In this document: positions 32,904-41,482 of the stretch, in pieces | Layout of the letters: every line of letters begins with the position of its first letter | Position numbering within the stretch: the stretch's first letter is position 1 | DNA from: Stemphylium vesicarium | Taxonomy: Eukaryota > Ascomycota > Dothideomycetes > Pleosporales > Pleosporaceae | DNA length: 64,000 bases | Direction: 5' to 3' | Assembly: GCA_004380135.1 (NCBI GenBank) | Contig: QXCR01000073.1 | Location: 1-64,000, forward strand | The notes under the pieces: generated by a model | What the model was told of the DNA's origin: nothing | Database searches by the model: none | Seen by the model: the letters and a program-made list of their open reading frames with translations, nothing else | Translations under genes and position numbers: made by a program

Positions 32904-34084
32904 CGCGCGATCGTCGTGTCGAGCAACTGCCAGTCGTCGCGAACGGCACTATTGTCGGAGAGGCCATGACGTCCGTTTGCTTTGCAAGATTCCATGTTGC
33001 GTGCACTGTGCATCCTTCGCATTACCGTGATCTGACGTATGGCTTGGCGCATCGTTTGAGGTACCAAACGCGTGCTTCCTTTCTCTTCTGGGATGGACCC
33101 TTGTTTGCGTTGACGCTGCTGGCTGCATCTTGGTTTGCTAGCGGTCCGCGCGTGCATGATCAAGAGCTTGCGCCACTCATTGAACATACGATGCTGACTT
33201 TGGTCTATGGCACTAATGAAAACTGGCTTTGAAGATTAAAATGCAGCTTGAATACCTGTCTGGTCATCATCCTCTTTCATACTTGTGCATGAGTCGTGAG
33301 TGGCTTCCGCGGATATGACAAGGCGATGACGCACTTGAAGCCGAGCTAGGACACCCTGCGACACCACAGCTATTGGTTAGCAGCCCGCATGAGAGCTGTA
33401 CTTGGAGTTCTGTAGTTCTCAGTTTATGAAATGTGGCATTATGCTGGAATGAAACTTTAATCTGACCTACAGGTGGGAAAGGTGACATGTGGGCGATTGT
33501 GGTGTGGAATGAACGCGATTAGCTCGTTGTTCGACTCGGGTGAACCCCGCTTCGCAGCCCCTCTAGGAACCCCACATTAACTCACAGATTCTGCTCCGAC
33601 AGGAAACCATGGTTTAAAGGCGCGCATCTAATTCAATTTTGTCATAAGATATATATTATCAAACCAGGATTACCGTCATCAATCAACGGTTGTGTAGTGT
33701 AAGCATCTCCTCAACCTCGTTCATCAGGAAGTCAGTCTAACCGCCAATACAGGTAGTGGTTATCACTCCAGATTTTGACTCCTATCAAACTTTCTGGTAA
33801 CCCCGGTTCGGTATGTATACCTGCACACCAGAGATAGAATGTTATCTAACAGTATCAGAACCCGGGCACGACCTTCTAAACTGCGAAGTTCGATTCGCTT
33901 AACATTCTTTTTTTTTACCATTTCTTTTTGCCATCTGTATTGAGCAACGCAATCCTTTTTGCTTTCCACGGTGAAAGAAGCGCAAACTACATCACAGAAA
34001 AGATCTAGTCGACGAAAGGAAAATGACGAGAAGACTAGCTCACGAACTCACGAATGCCTTTTTGGTACAGTCCTACGGTCAAAG
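32904..34084. other. Intergenic, 1.2 kb
   Basis: No supported gene. An 88-codon plus frame at 32966-33232 has no domain. Near 33626-33660 the DNA is A/T-rich, and short pyrimidine runs occur at about 33908-33930. Confidence 0.4.
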
Positions 34085-34801
34085 CTACGCCAGCCGCGCA
34101 AACGCACAATGTCCACGACTAGCCACATTTCTAACCCTTCTCACAGTGCCTTCACGCAAATGCACACCTGACCCCTGGCATTCTACCACTCCGGTAGTGT
34201 CTCGTCCATGACAGAGAACGCCTTTCTTGCAACGAGGGAAGACGCGCTTGATGTAAGCCCAAACGCGCGCGTGCACTTCATGTTTATCCTTCCTTACAGT
34301 GATGCAAACGTATTGACCAGACCGCCGCTCTTCCGGCACTGCATTATATTCGAGCAGCGAGACTGACTCATAGGAGCTCGCTGGACCGGATCGAAGATTG
34401 AGGCTGTCAATGGAACCCGGTATAAACGCGATCCAGTCGTACTTGTCGGAAAGGCTTGGACAGGATCGTTGTCGTCGAAGTCGCAAGGAGGAACGATTGG
34501 AGATATCTGTAGCCATATCTGACCTACTGTTTGAGTCTCTTGGATCACGCAGGCGCCAGCCTGACGAGTCCTGCGTTTCTGGTCCAGCCGACGTAAGACT
34601 GGGAAGAGATGAAGGCCGCACAAAACTGATGTTGTCGCAGATTGATACCCTGTGAGGCGAATTCCAGCCTGGAAGACTTGCTGTAGGCTGCATTCGCTTT
34701 TCGGCTTTGTTCCAGGCAACGCCAGAACTCGTATACGCTGTCATAGCGAGATCGATTCCGGCTATAAGCGATGTGTCTGCACCAGTCAGTACGACAGACA
34801 T
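34085..34801 (-). CDS. Hypothetical protein, unrecognised
   Basis: A 238-codon frame starting MSVVLTGADTSLIAGIDLAM, with Ser/Arg-rich middle (SRSDMATDISNRSSLRLRRQ) and a segment YDWIAFIPGSIDSLNLRSGP. The C-terminal part (TVRKDKHEVHARVWAYIKRV) looks ordered but the very end is Arg/Gly-rich and may be out of frame after a missed intron. No domain is recognised and no clear splice sites were confirmed. It lies upstream of, and on the same strand as, the GCP4-like gene, to which it shows no relation. It may be a real lineage-specific gene with wrong boundaries. Confidence 0.4.
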   Translation of the reverse strand: MSVVLTGADTSLIAGIDLAMTAYTSSGVAWNKAEKRMQPTASLPGWNSPHRVSICDNISFVRPSSLPSLTSAGPETQDSSGWRLRDPRDSNSRSDMATDISNRSSLRLRRQRSCPSLSDKYDWIAFIPGSIDSLNLRSGPASSYESVSLLEYNAVPEERRSGQYVCITVRKDKHEVHARVWAYIKRVFPRCKKGVLCHGRDTTGVVECQGSGVHLREGTVRRVRNVASRGHCAFARLA

Positions 34802-35026
34802 GTCTCACGCTGTATAGGCTTACGTAGGAATTTTGTGCAAATAATGTCGGACGAGTGAACAGTTCTTGTAGTGATATCGACGAAGTTCTGTCGGCGAGGT
34901 TGTACCTAAGTGGTTGGCGTGAGGCAGTTGCTTCTCGGTCAGAACTAGAAGGAAGGCACCAGTCAATCCATGGATGCTTTCAAGACATTGCGATGATACG
35001 CTCCGTCGCAATTTCCACATTACAAA

Positions 35027-37303
35027 TTACAACAAGTCTACAGCTTCCTCCTCCTCTTCCGCCTCGCCGCTCCAGTCCAGTTTCATCAACAACCGGTCGA
35101 TTCCTCCTACTCTCAGAGGCTCATAAGCACCTTCCTCCATTTTCACAGAGCTCACCGTACCCGGTGCGGAAGCTCCAATCCTTTCACTATCAATCTCTCG
35201 TAATCGATCTACCAGTGCCTTAAGGTCGCTATCTAACCTCCTTCTTGCGCGATCCATTTCCAGATTCACATCTCGCTCTTCTTTCAAGTAGTTTTGCGCA
35301 TAGTCTTCCACACCCTCATCCTCTTCTAGATCAAGATTCTGCTGGATCTTCGTGAGGCGCGTGATATAAGCTACCAGCTCGTCCACGTGAGTGCACAGCG
35401 TGCGGAGCGTCTTGGTAAACGCCTGATCGGTCAAAAGAAGGGAGTAAGCGACCGAGGAAAGAAAGCGACGATGCGCCGAAGCCAGCGCTTCTGGGTCGTG
35501 CTGTTTCTGTGTATCACCATCAGTCGTCGACTTGCGGAATCTTGATGAAGATGGCCGGCTTGGTGGTCGGCTTGACGACTCTGATGGATTTTCCGACCCG
35601 GTGACCCATGTAATGAAATGACGAAACGATTGCTGCACAACGGTCCCATGGAAATGGGCTTCACTTTCCGCCAGAAAGAAGATTGCGGCTGCACATGTCG
35701 CCCAGATCTTCCGCATATCCTGCGACCTTTTTGTAGCACGCTGGCGACGGCGTTTGAGCATTGCTCTACCATGTGCGGAGTTGCTATACTGGTAGCCCGG
35801 AGGGCATGGATAGTCTCTCCGTATTGAGCTGTGCCTCCACAACTCGGCCAAATGCAGATGAGCTCGTCGGACTGCGAGGAGACAAGAGTTGATCGATGAA
35901 TATACATCAAGGTCCGCCTTTGTGAGGAACAAATCCAGCGGTGATCGAATATCCATCGACAAAGACGTCGGTACAGAAAGTAGTACCTCATCGAAAGAGA
36001 GGTTGGGGAGCTGCGGGAGCGAAGAATCTGCGTCCTTTGCACGTCCTGGTGTTCCAGGGCGATGACTAGAAGAGCTGTTTACGCTGAGATGTAACAACTT
36101 TGTTGCGACATCCAGGATGTCATCAGTATGCTCGTCCTCGCTAGATAGTGTTGAAAGAATGGAGAATGAGCGCGCCAGGATGTGATTGATTTCCGCTTCC
36201 TTGAGCATTATTCCCTTCGCCGACTGGCTAGCCTTAGCTGCCGGCTGAGCTCGGTGCCGAGATGAGATCTTGTCGTCCGCCTCTGCAATCAGCGTCAGGG
36301 CGAACTCACCCCGGCCGATAAGGAAGAACTGGTGTAGCACAGTCAAAGTTTCGACAATCTTCTCGCGCGGTAGGAGGTGCTGCAGAAGGTTTCGTGATAA
36401 TGACAGCCTGATGTTTGCCACAGCTTCGGAAAGCTTTGCTACTGATACTGGTGCGCTGACTTCCGAAATTTCCTGAACATGCTTGGGCAGCAGATCAAGC
36501 TCTGAGATTGAGTTGGATGCGTCTAATGCCTTCACAGCCGATGGCAGGGAGCGAATTTGATTGAGCGACTTTCCGACGAACAGAATCGAAAGGGCCGTCT
36601 GCCTAGTTACGAATTTCGGTAACAATTTGCTCTGCAACGTGAAGATATGCTCCTCAGCATCTTCATCATCTAGTTGAATGAAGAAGTCGATGCGTCCAAA
36701 GGAAGGAAGTCGGCCGTACAGCAACCAGGTAGACAACTGTCTCAGCCACGATGTCTCTGCAACCTTGCTCAAGCCATGCGCGGCCTGCTCAATGTCGGGA
36801 AACCCAGTCTGAGCCTCGGCCCGTAGCTTGTCGATTATTCCGGCTCCAGACGCAGACTGGCTGATCATTTTGTCGAACTTGAAAGCCGCTTCTTCAGGGA
36901 GCATGTAGTTGCTGATATCCCAGAGCCATTCCATCACTCTCACCCATTCGGAGAATTCGCTGACAACCCCTGCAAGCGGCACAATATTGTACGCACCAAC
37001 AGTCGAGGCATCCTGTTTGAGAACGCGACTCTCAACATCAAGGACTTTTTGCTGGAACTGCTCGAGATGGTTAGAGGTGATGGACGTGGCGACTGCTCTG
37101 CAGATGACTGAGGGATGCGATGCAGCAACCCTAGCAGCGTGGTCGCGCAATTTCCGGTGCAGCTTGGAAAGATGACCAATTGATGACAAAAGTTCTTCTT
37201 CAGATGGTGAGAGCAGTCGATTCGCAGTTGAGGTCACGTGGCTAGGGGAGTCGAAGAGCGCGGACGGGTGCCCCGAGAGCGAGAGGAGGATTTCGTGAAG
37301 CAT
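35027..37303 (-). CDS. Gamma-tubulin complex component, GCP4-like (Spc97/Spc98 family)
   Basis: An intronless 758-residue protein. The start is the ATG at 37303 (MLHEILLSLSGHPSALFDS), the common N-terminus of GCP4/5/6-type proteins; the frame upstream has no ATG nearby. Residues 35-330 form the GCP N-terminal domain (GAYNIVPLAGVVSEFSEWVRVMEWL, WLLYGRLPSFGRIDFFIQLDD). The C-terminal half has the gamma-tubulin-binding domain pattern (LLQHLLPREKIVETLTVLHQFFLIGRGEFALTLI, LDLFLTKADLDVYSSINSCLLAVRRAHLHLAELWR). These proteins build the lateral ring that nucleates microtubules at spindle pole bodies and septa. The 'WLLYGRL' block is diagnostic of the family. GCP4 rather than GCP2/3 is inferred from length and from the short N-terminus. 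Confidence 0.85.
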   Translation of the reverse strand: MLHEILLSLSGHPSALFDSPSHVTSTANRLLSPSEEELLSSIGHLSKLHRKLRDHAARVAASHPSVICRAVATSITSNHLEQFQQKVLDVESRVLKQDASTVGAYNIVPLAGVVSEFSEWVRVMEWLWDISNYMLPEEAAFKFDKMISQSASGAGIIDKLRAEAQTGFPDIEQAAHGLSKVAETSWLRQLSTWLLYGRLPSFGRIDFFIQLDDEDAEEHIFTLQSKLLPKFVTRQTALSILFVGKSLNQIRSLPSAVKALDASNSISELDLLPKHVQEISEVSAPVSVAKLSEAVANIRLSLSRNLLQHLLPREKIVETLTVLHQFFLIGRGEFALTLIAEADDKISSRHRAQPAAKASQSAKGIMLKEAEINHILARSFSILSTLSSEDEHTDDILDVATKLLHLSVNSSSSHRPGTPGRAKDADSSLPQLPNLSFDEVLLSVPTSLSMDIRSPLDLFLTKADLDVYSSINSCLLAVRRAHLHLAELWRHSSIRRDYPCPPGYQYSNSAHGRAMLKRRRQRATKRSQDMRKIWATCAAAIFFLAESEAHFHGTVVQQSFRHFITWVTGSENPSESSSRPPSRPSSSRFRKSTTDGDTQKQHDPEALASAHRRFLSSVAYSLLLTDQAFTKTLRTLCTHVDELVAYITRLTKIQQNLDLEEDEGVEDYAQNYLKEERDVNLEMDRARRRLDSDLKALVDRLREIDSERIGASAPGTVSSVKMEEGAYEPLRVGGIDRLLMKLDWSGEAEEEEEAVDLL

Positions 37304-38203
37304 GGTTGCGGAGATGGCAGATCGCACGCCGCTTTCGGAGAACGCGTCTTCCTAGTTGCTCGTCGCTCGAAAAATACAATCAGTAAGCTCAAGAGCTCAA
37401 ATCGACACATCGAACGCGTCGCTTTGCGCGCATGGATCGTCGCGAATGGATTAGGTATGGTGGGATGAAGGTCAACAAATTCCCGCACTAGTGGCAGGCG
37501 CACAGGCACAGGGTCCGCCAAAGCCGTACAAGGGAGGCGCTCTTCATCACAACATCCTGCCAGCGATTCAACCGTTTCCATCGTGCGAACTCTCATCATA
37601 ACATAAACCCCGCGGAGATACCTTTACGATGTGCGTAGGGCGCTGGTTGTGCAGACCTTACCCGACCAGCTCTGCAGTGTCGCACCTCGGATTCAGTTCC
37701 CTCCAAGCTGAACAACCTGCGCAACTTTACCCCGTCACCAAGCTCAAATGACGAAGCACACCACACCACAACTTAGGTGATTTGGAATTCTCGGACCCTC
37801 CTATGCATCGCATCGCTTCACCAACTCCGTAGCGAACAAGTCAAACAGAGCCCGCGTCCTCCGTAGTTGTGCAGGTACCTCCTAAGACTGACTTCAGCTT
37901 CGCAAATCATCGATGTGACTGATGGAAGCCTATGTGACTTTTCATTCTAGACTGAAGTGCTCCGTTTCTTCGTATAGAAGAGACAGGATGGACATGGATT
38001 CCAACCTCCTGAGAAGGGTGCTTGACGGGTGCAACAATGCAATGTTTTGTTACACCCGTCTGGTACGAGTACTATGCGCACAACATTGCAATCTTCTTAT
38101 ACTAATATATGCAGCTATGGGCGTCTACCAATTTGGTTCAACTTGGTCTGCACAGAACTGACCCTTCATTTTCTTTCGTTGTATCTTCTTCAAAGGCTGA
38201 ACG
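37304..38203. other. Intergenic, 0.9 kb
   Basis: Divergent spacer between the GCP4-like gene and an orphan. No supported gene. It contains a strong hairpin at 38024-38060. Confidence 0.4.
38024..38060. repeat. Perfect-arm hairpin
   Basis: GACGGGTG (38024-38031) and CACCCGTC (38053-38060) are perfect complements. Inside them, AACAA and TTGTT extend the stem past one mismatch, leaving a loop of about 9 bases. It is 143 bp upstream of the orphan gene at 38204. Its role is unknown. Confidence 0.6.
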
Positions 38204-38965
38204 ATGAACGCCCTTGATCTCCTCGTCGACTTTGCCGCTCTCGTCAGCACACCGGACACGTCGACCCACCACCAGGACGGGAGAAACAGCTCTTCCAATT
38301 CCATCCGCGAAATAACACAAGCCCCGTCATTTCATGCTGGTTCCTCAGATGCGGAGCACTTCCAGTTCGTCGAAGAGGCGCCGAGGAATAATGTGGCATG
38401 CACTTTCATTGTTGACCCGCCATCACCGCTGCACACATTCTCCACGCCTGCCAGCCATTGGCACAAATTCATTGGTGGATGCTACGACATGCATCACGGG
38501 CCACCCTTCTATACCCAACAGGAGCATGGCATGCAATGGATGTCCAGTGATGACATGCAGCAAGATTCACGTCCAACTCTACCTTACCAAGTCGCCAGCG
38601 GGGAACCACAACCGAGGACCCAATACGAAATCTCTTCACCCTGGGATGTGCGGTACGGAGCCAGCTATACCATGCCCCCCGAGGTAGAAATTCGGTACAG
38701 TCCTCAAGCAAGGCAAATGTTTCGTTCTACGCCTCATTCAGATACGTGCTTTATTTTTACTTCGGGAGAAGAATTATCCAGCGAACGTCAGTGCAATGAT
38801 AGCATTTGTCAGTGTCGGCCCCCGAGCCCACAGTGCAATTATTCGGCAAGCAGTGTACGGCCGACACGGGATATTGCTGGGCCGCCGTATGAACTCAACG
38901 CTTTGCACAGATATAATGAGTGGGCATTACCAAGTGGCAGAGGTGAACAGTACGAAGGGAGGTAG
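38204..38965 (+). CDS. Hypothetical protein, unrecognised, 253 aa
   Basis: One uninterrupted frame starting MNALDLLVDFAALVSTPDTS. The protein is rich in Ser, Pro, His and Gln, with aromatic-polar segments (HGPPFYTQQEHGMQWMSSDD, SSPWDVRYGASYTMPPEVE) and a small cysteine cluster (CNDSICQCRPPSPQC). The N-terminal MNALDLLVDFAALVS resembles the short hydrophobic start of some fungal GATA or bZIP regulators, but no DNA-binding domain is present. No signal peptide, no membrane spans. Likely intrinsically disordered. The start sits in a favourable context after a hairpin-containing upstream region. Confidence 0.55.
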   Translation: MNALDLLVDFAALVSTPDTSTHHQDGRNSSSNSIREITQAPSFHAGSSDAEHFQFVEEAPRNNVACTFIVDPPSPLHTFSTPASHWHKFIGGCYDMHHGPPFYTQQEHGMQWMSSDDMQQDSRPTLPYQVASGEPQPRTQYEISSPWDVRYGASYTMPPEVEIRYSPQARQMFRSTPHSDTCFIFTSGEELSSERQCNDSICQCRPPSPQCNYSASSVRPTRDIAGPPYELNALHRYNEWALPSGRGEQYEGR

Positions 38966-39070
38966 AGAACCCGGCATGATGTATTCTGATAGGATCATAG
39001 CCATTTTAAATTCATCGTAGTTTAATCGCACACTGCACAGTGAATACCAAAAACTTCCATTCCCTTCCCT

Positions 39071-39628
39071 CTACTTCCTAACCGGAAACCCAATCTCCTC
39101 CAAATTCGTCGTCCCAATCTGCTTCCCCATCGCCGCCGTGACCAGCCCATCCAACCAATCTTGATGCCCCAATAACATCTTGTTCGGCTTCTGCTCCTCC
39201 CACTCCTTGAAAATCGGCCCAATCTGACTCTCTTGCGTCAGAATCCTCACGCGCTGGCCCTCGAGATCCTCCACGACCCACGCATGGTAAATCTCCAGTC
39301 CGTCGGGCGTCTTGGAACTCCAGGCCAAGCGTCCCGCTCGCCCGTTGCTCTCCGGCGTGACAGACTCCTCGACCGTGCAGGTCAGCGGCGGGAAACCGAA
39401 AGTTGAGAATTTGAATACGTCGCCTTTGTGTAGGAAGGTGCTGCCGGAGTCGGGTGGCGTGATTTGCCCGCAGTTTTTGTAGTAGGACTCCCATTTTGTG
39501 ATGTTGGCGAGTAGAGCCCAGATTTGTGTTGATGTCAGGTCTTTGGCTATACGCTCGTTGGAGACGAAATTGTCCGTTGTGCCCGGTAGGAAGTGAGCGG
39601 GCCAGATGATGGCGAATTGTGAGGCCAT
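39071..39628 (-). CDS. SRPBCC (START/Bet v1-like) ligand-binding protein
   Basis: A 185-residue intronless protein. The pattern is of a polyketide-cyclase/SRPBCC fold: RIAKDLTSTQIWALLANITKWESYYKN (first helix and strand), FLHKGDVFKFSTFGFPPLTC, ESVTPESNGRAGRLAWSSKT, LEIYHAWVVEDLEGQRVRILTQES, and the long C-terminal helix with LLGHQDWLDGLVTAAMGK. Such proteins hold hydrophobic ligands in a curved beta-sheet cavity; some are cyclases, some carriers. The catalytic role is not readable. It is a monocistronic minus-strand gene and has no signal peptide. Confidence 0.75.
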   Translation of the reverse strand: MASQFAIIWPAHFLPGTTDNFVSNERIAKDLTSTQIWALLANITKWESYYKNCGQITPPDSGSTFLHKGDVFKFSTFGFPPLTCTVEESVTPESNGRAGRLAWSSKTPDGLEIYHAWVVEDLEGQRVRILTQESQIGPIFKEWEEQKPNKMLLGHQDWLDGLVTAAMGKQIGTTNLEEIGFPVRK

Positions 39629-40168
39629 AACTTCAACTGGGTGGCGAGTGCTATTGTGATGTATGATTCAAACGCTCGAAGTGTTTTCGAAATGTTTGGA
39701 AAATTTGATGTTGCAGTTGTGGTGGTTGGCAGTGGTTGTCGTAGGGGCATGCATGAATAGTCATTGACGCCAGTATAAGCTGCTTACGAATCGTGGTGTT
39801 CGGAAAAGAGTTCACCCGGGCGCTCCCCTTGCATAATTCAACAAGTTCCTCGGTATTAGCTCAAAATATAATGTCTCTAGTGCCAATGTGTGGGTCGTGG
39901 TGTTGATGGCGCAGAGATGAGCGGGGATCAGGGTCTAAACGTCATCGTGAAGGGTTGATCCGGACTAGTGGACCACGACTGTAGGGCACACAAAGCGAAA
40001 GCATATTGCACCCTTGTACACTCCAGGATATACATAGCTGCTGAATAAGTGCAAAGACAACTGCCATATATATAGCCCAACAACTACGCGACAAAAGAAA
40101 CAGATGCCAGGTGACGAGCTACGAGACATACCAGGAGATGCTGTGCCTATACGGACCTTAAACAGGCC
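39629..40168. other. Intergenic, 0.54 kb
   Basis: Between the SRPBCC gene start and the 3' end of the broken BTB gene. No supported gene. Confidence 0.4.
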
Positions 40169-40774
40169 CTATGTGCCTTCATTCTGCAGGATGTCATTTA
40201 CGAATACGAATTCCGTCGTGACAGTCAGAAAGACATCCTTCGCTTGTATATGCAGCTGCTGCTTTGGTCCTTTCCTGTTGTCGCAATCATTGCGCCAACA
40301 ATCTTGTCCCCACGAAGGGTGTAAACCGGACGGACATGACGCCTCAAGGGCTCCTTTGATTATGAAGTGTTTGATCTCGCAGTCCCCACTGCGATGGATT
40401 CCCAGATCATACCGGTCGATGACGCGTTGCTTAATCGTGACGGCCTCCAGGTATTTTCTATCCTTGATCCAATTCTTCAACCCTTCCAGCATAAAGTAGT
40501 CAGCCTCCGCCTCCAACTTGCTGTACAGCACATAGTCGAACCCATCTTTCTTTGTCCAATACAACGAGAACCTGGATGGTCTGCGCATGAAGTTTAAAAG
40601 GTGCTCGAATACGTCTGGATCGGCGTCGATATAGTATGAGCCATCAGGCTGAAGATCCGCGCAGTCCTCCCATCGAGCGAAGAGGCTTTCGAAATAAGGT
40701 TATGTCGAGAGAACAGCCTTGGTGGTGCGAAATTTACGGCCGGAAACGTCTAGAGTCAGGGCGTTGGACGCCAT
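40169..40774 (-). pseudogene. BTB/KCTD-like gene interrupted by a TAA
   Basis: The ATG at 40774 opens a frame reading MASNALTLDVSGRKFRTTKA, the start of a BTB/T1 tetramerisation domain of the KCTD type. After VLST a TAA at 40700-40702 breaks it. The very same frame then continues for 176 codons with PYFESLFARWEDCADLQPDG, YYIDADPDVFEHLLNFMRRP, DYVLYSKLEAEADYFMLEGL and NWIKDRKYLEA, exactly the rest of the domain and its follow-on helix. So there is one nonsense change and no frameshift. It fits a C to T change in a CAA codon or another single substitution. No intron with GT..AG ends fits across it. Related fungal proteins have unknown roles. The 3' limit (40169) is the next stop and may be approximate. 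Confidence 0.75.
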
Positions 40775-41482
40775 GATTGAGGGAGGAGGTGGTGAACGTG
40801 CTGTGTGTAAAGGTGTGCGGGGTAAGACAACCCCAGTACTTATCAAAGCAAGGGGAGGGAAAGTTTGTGCAACACGAGACAGTCATCGCGCAGATACATA
40901 ATCAGAAATCACCCATGACATGACGTGGCAAGCCAGCTTGAGGTTTTAAAGTATTATTAGCAGGTACATGAATGCTTCTATGACCATCCCAGTTCCGCAT
41001 TCACGATGTTACGTCCCTTCGTATCGTTCAATATACCTATATTCGCGTCCAGACGCCTATGATGGCAAGAGGAGATGGAACGAGGGTTTAATGAAAAAAA
41101 GATCATGCAGACCTGAAACTGATGTCGCATGTGAAAACAAGAATGAAGGCTTGGCAACCGAAAAGAAAAAAAAAGTCGGGAGTACACTGCCTCCCACAAA
41201 AAGCGACTCTGTGATCCACTCAAAGCGTTGTGGTACAAGATGCCGCAAGATATACTGTTATTGAAGGGAAAGGGGAGCGAGATACGGTGCTGGCTACATT
41301 GGCAATGCGAATAAAACCCAGGCCAAGCACCTTGATGACCGTATTGAAACTGTCGTACGTGTACCCGATAGATAATGCTCTAGTATCGATCACCTTGAGC
41401 AAGTGTTGCAACATGAGCCGGCTTTGGATTCCGTCCTGTGGAGCGATGCACTAAATCCGAGACAACACATTGTAACAAACTC
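40775..41482. other. Intergenic, 0.7 kb
   Basis: No supported gene. Poly-A tracts occur at about 41094 and 41165. Likely 5' region of the BTB pseudogene and 3' UTR of the large gene. Confidence 0.4.
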
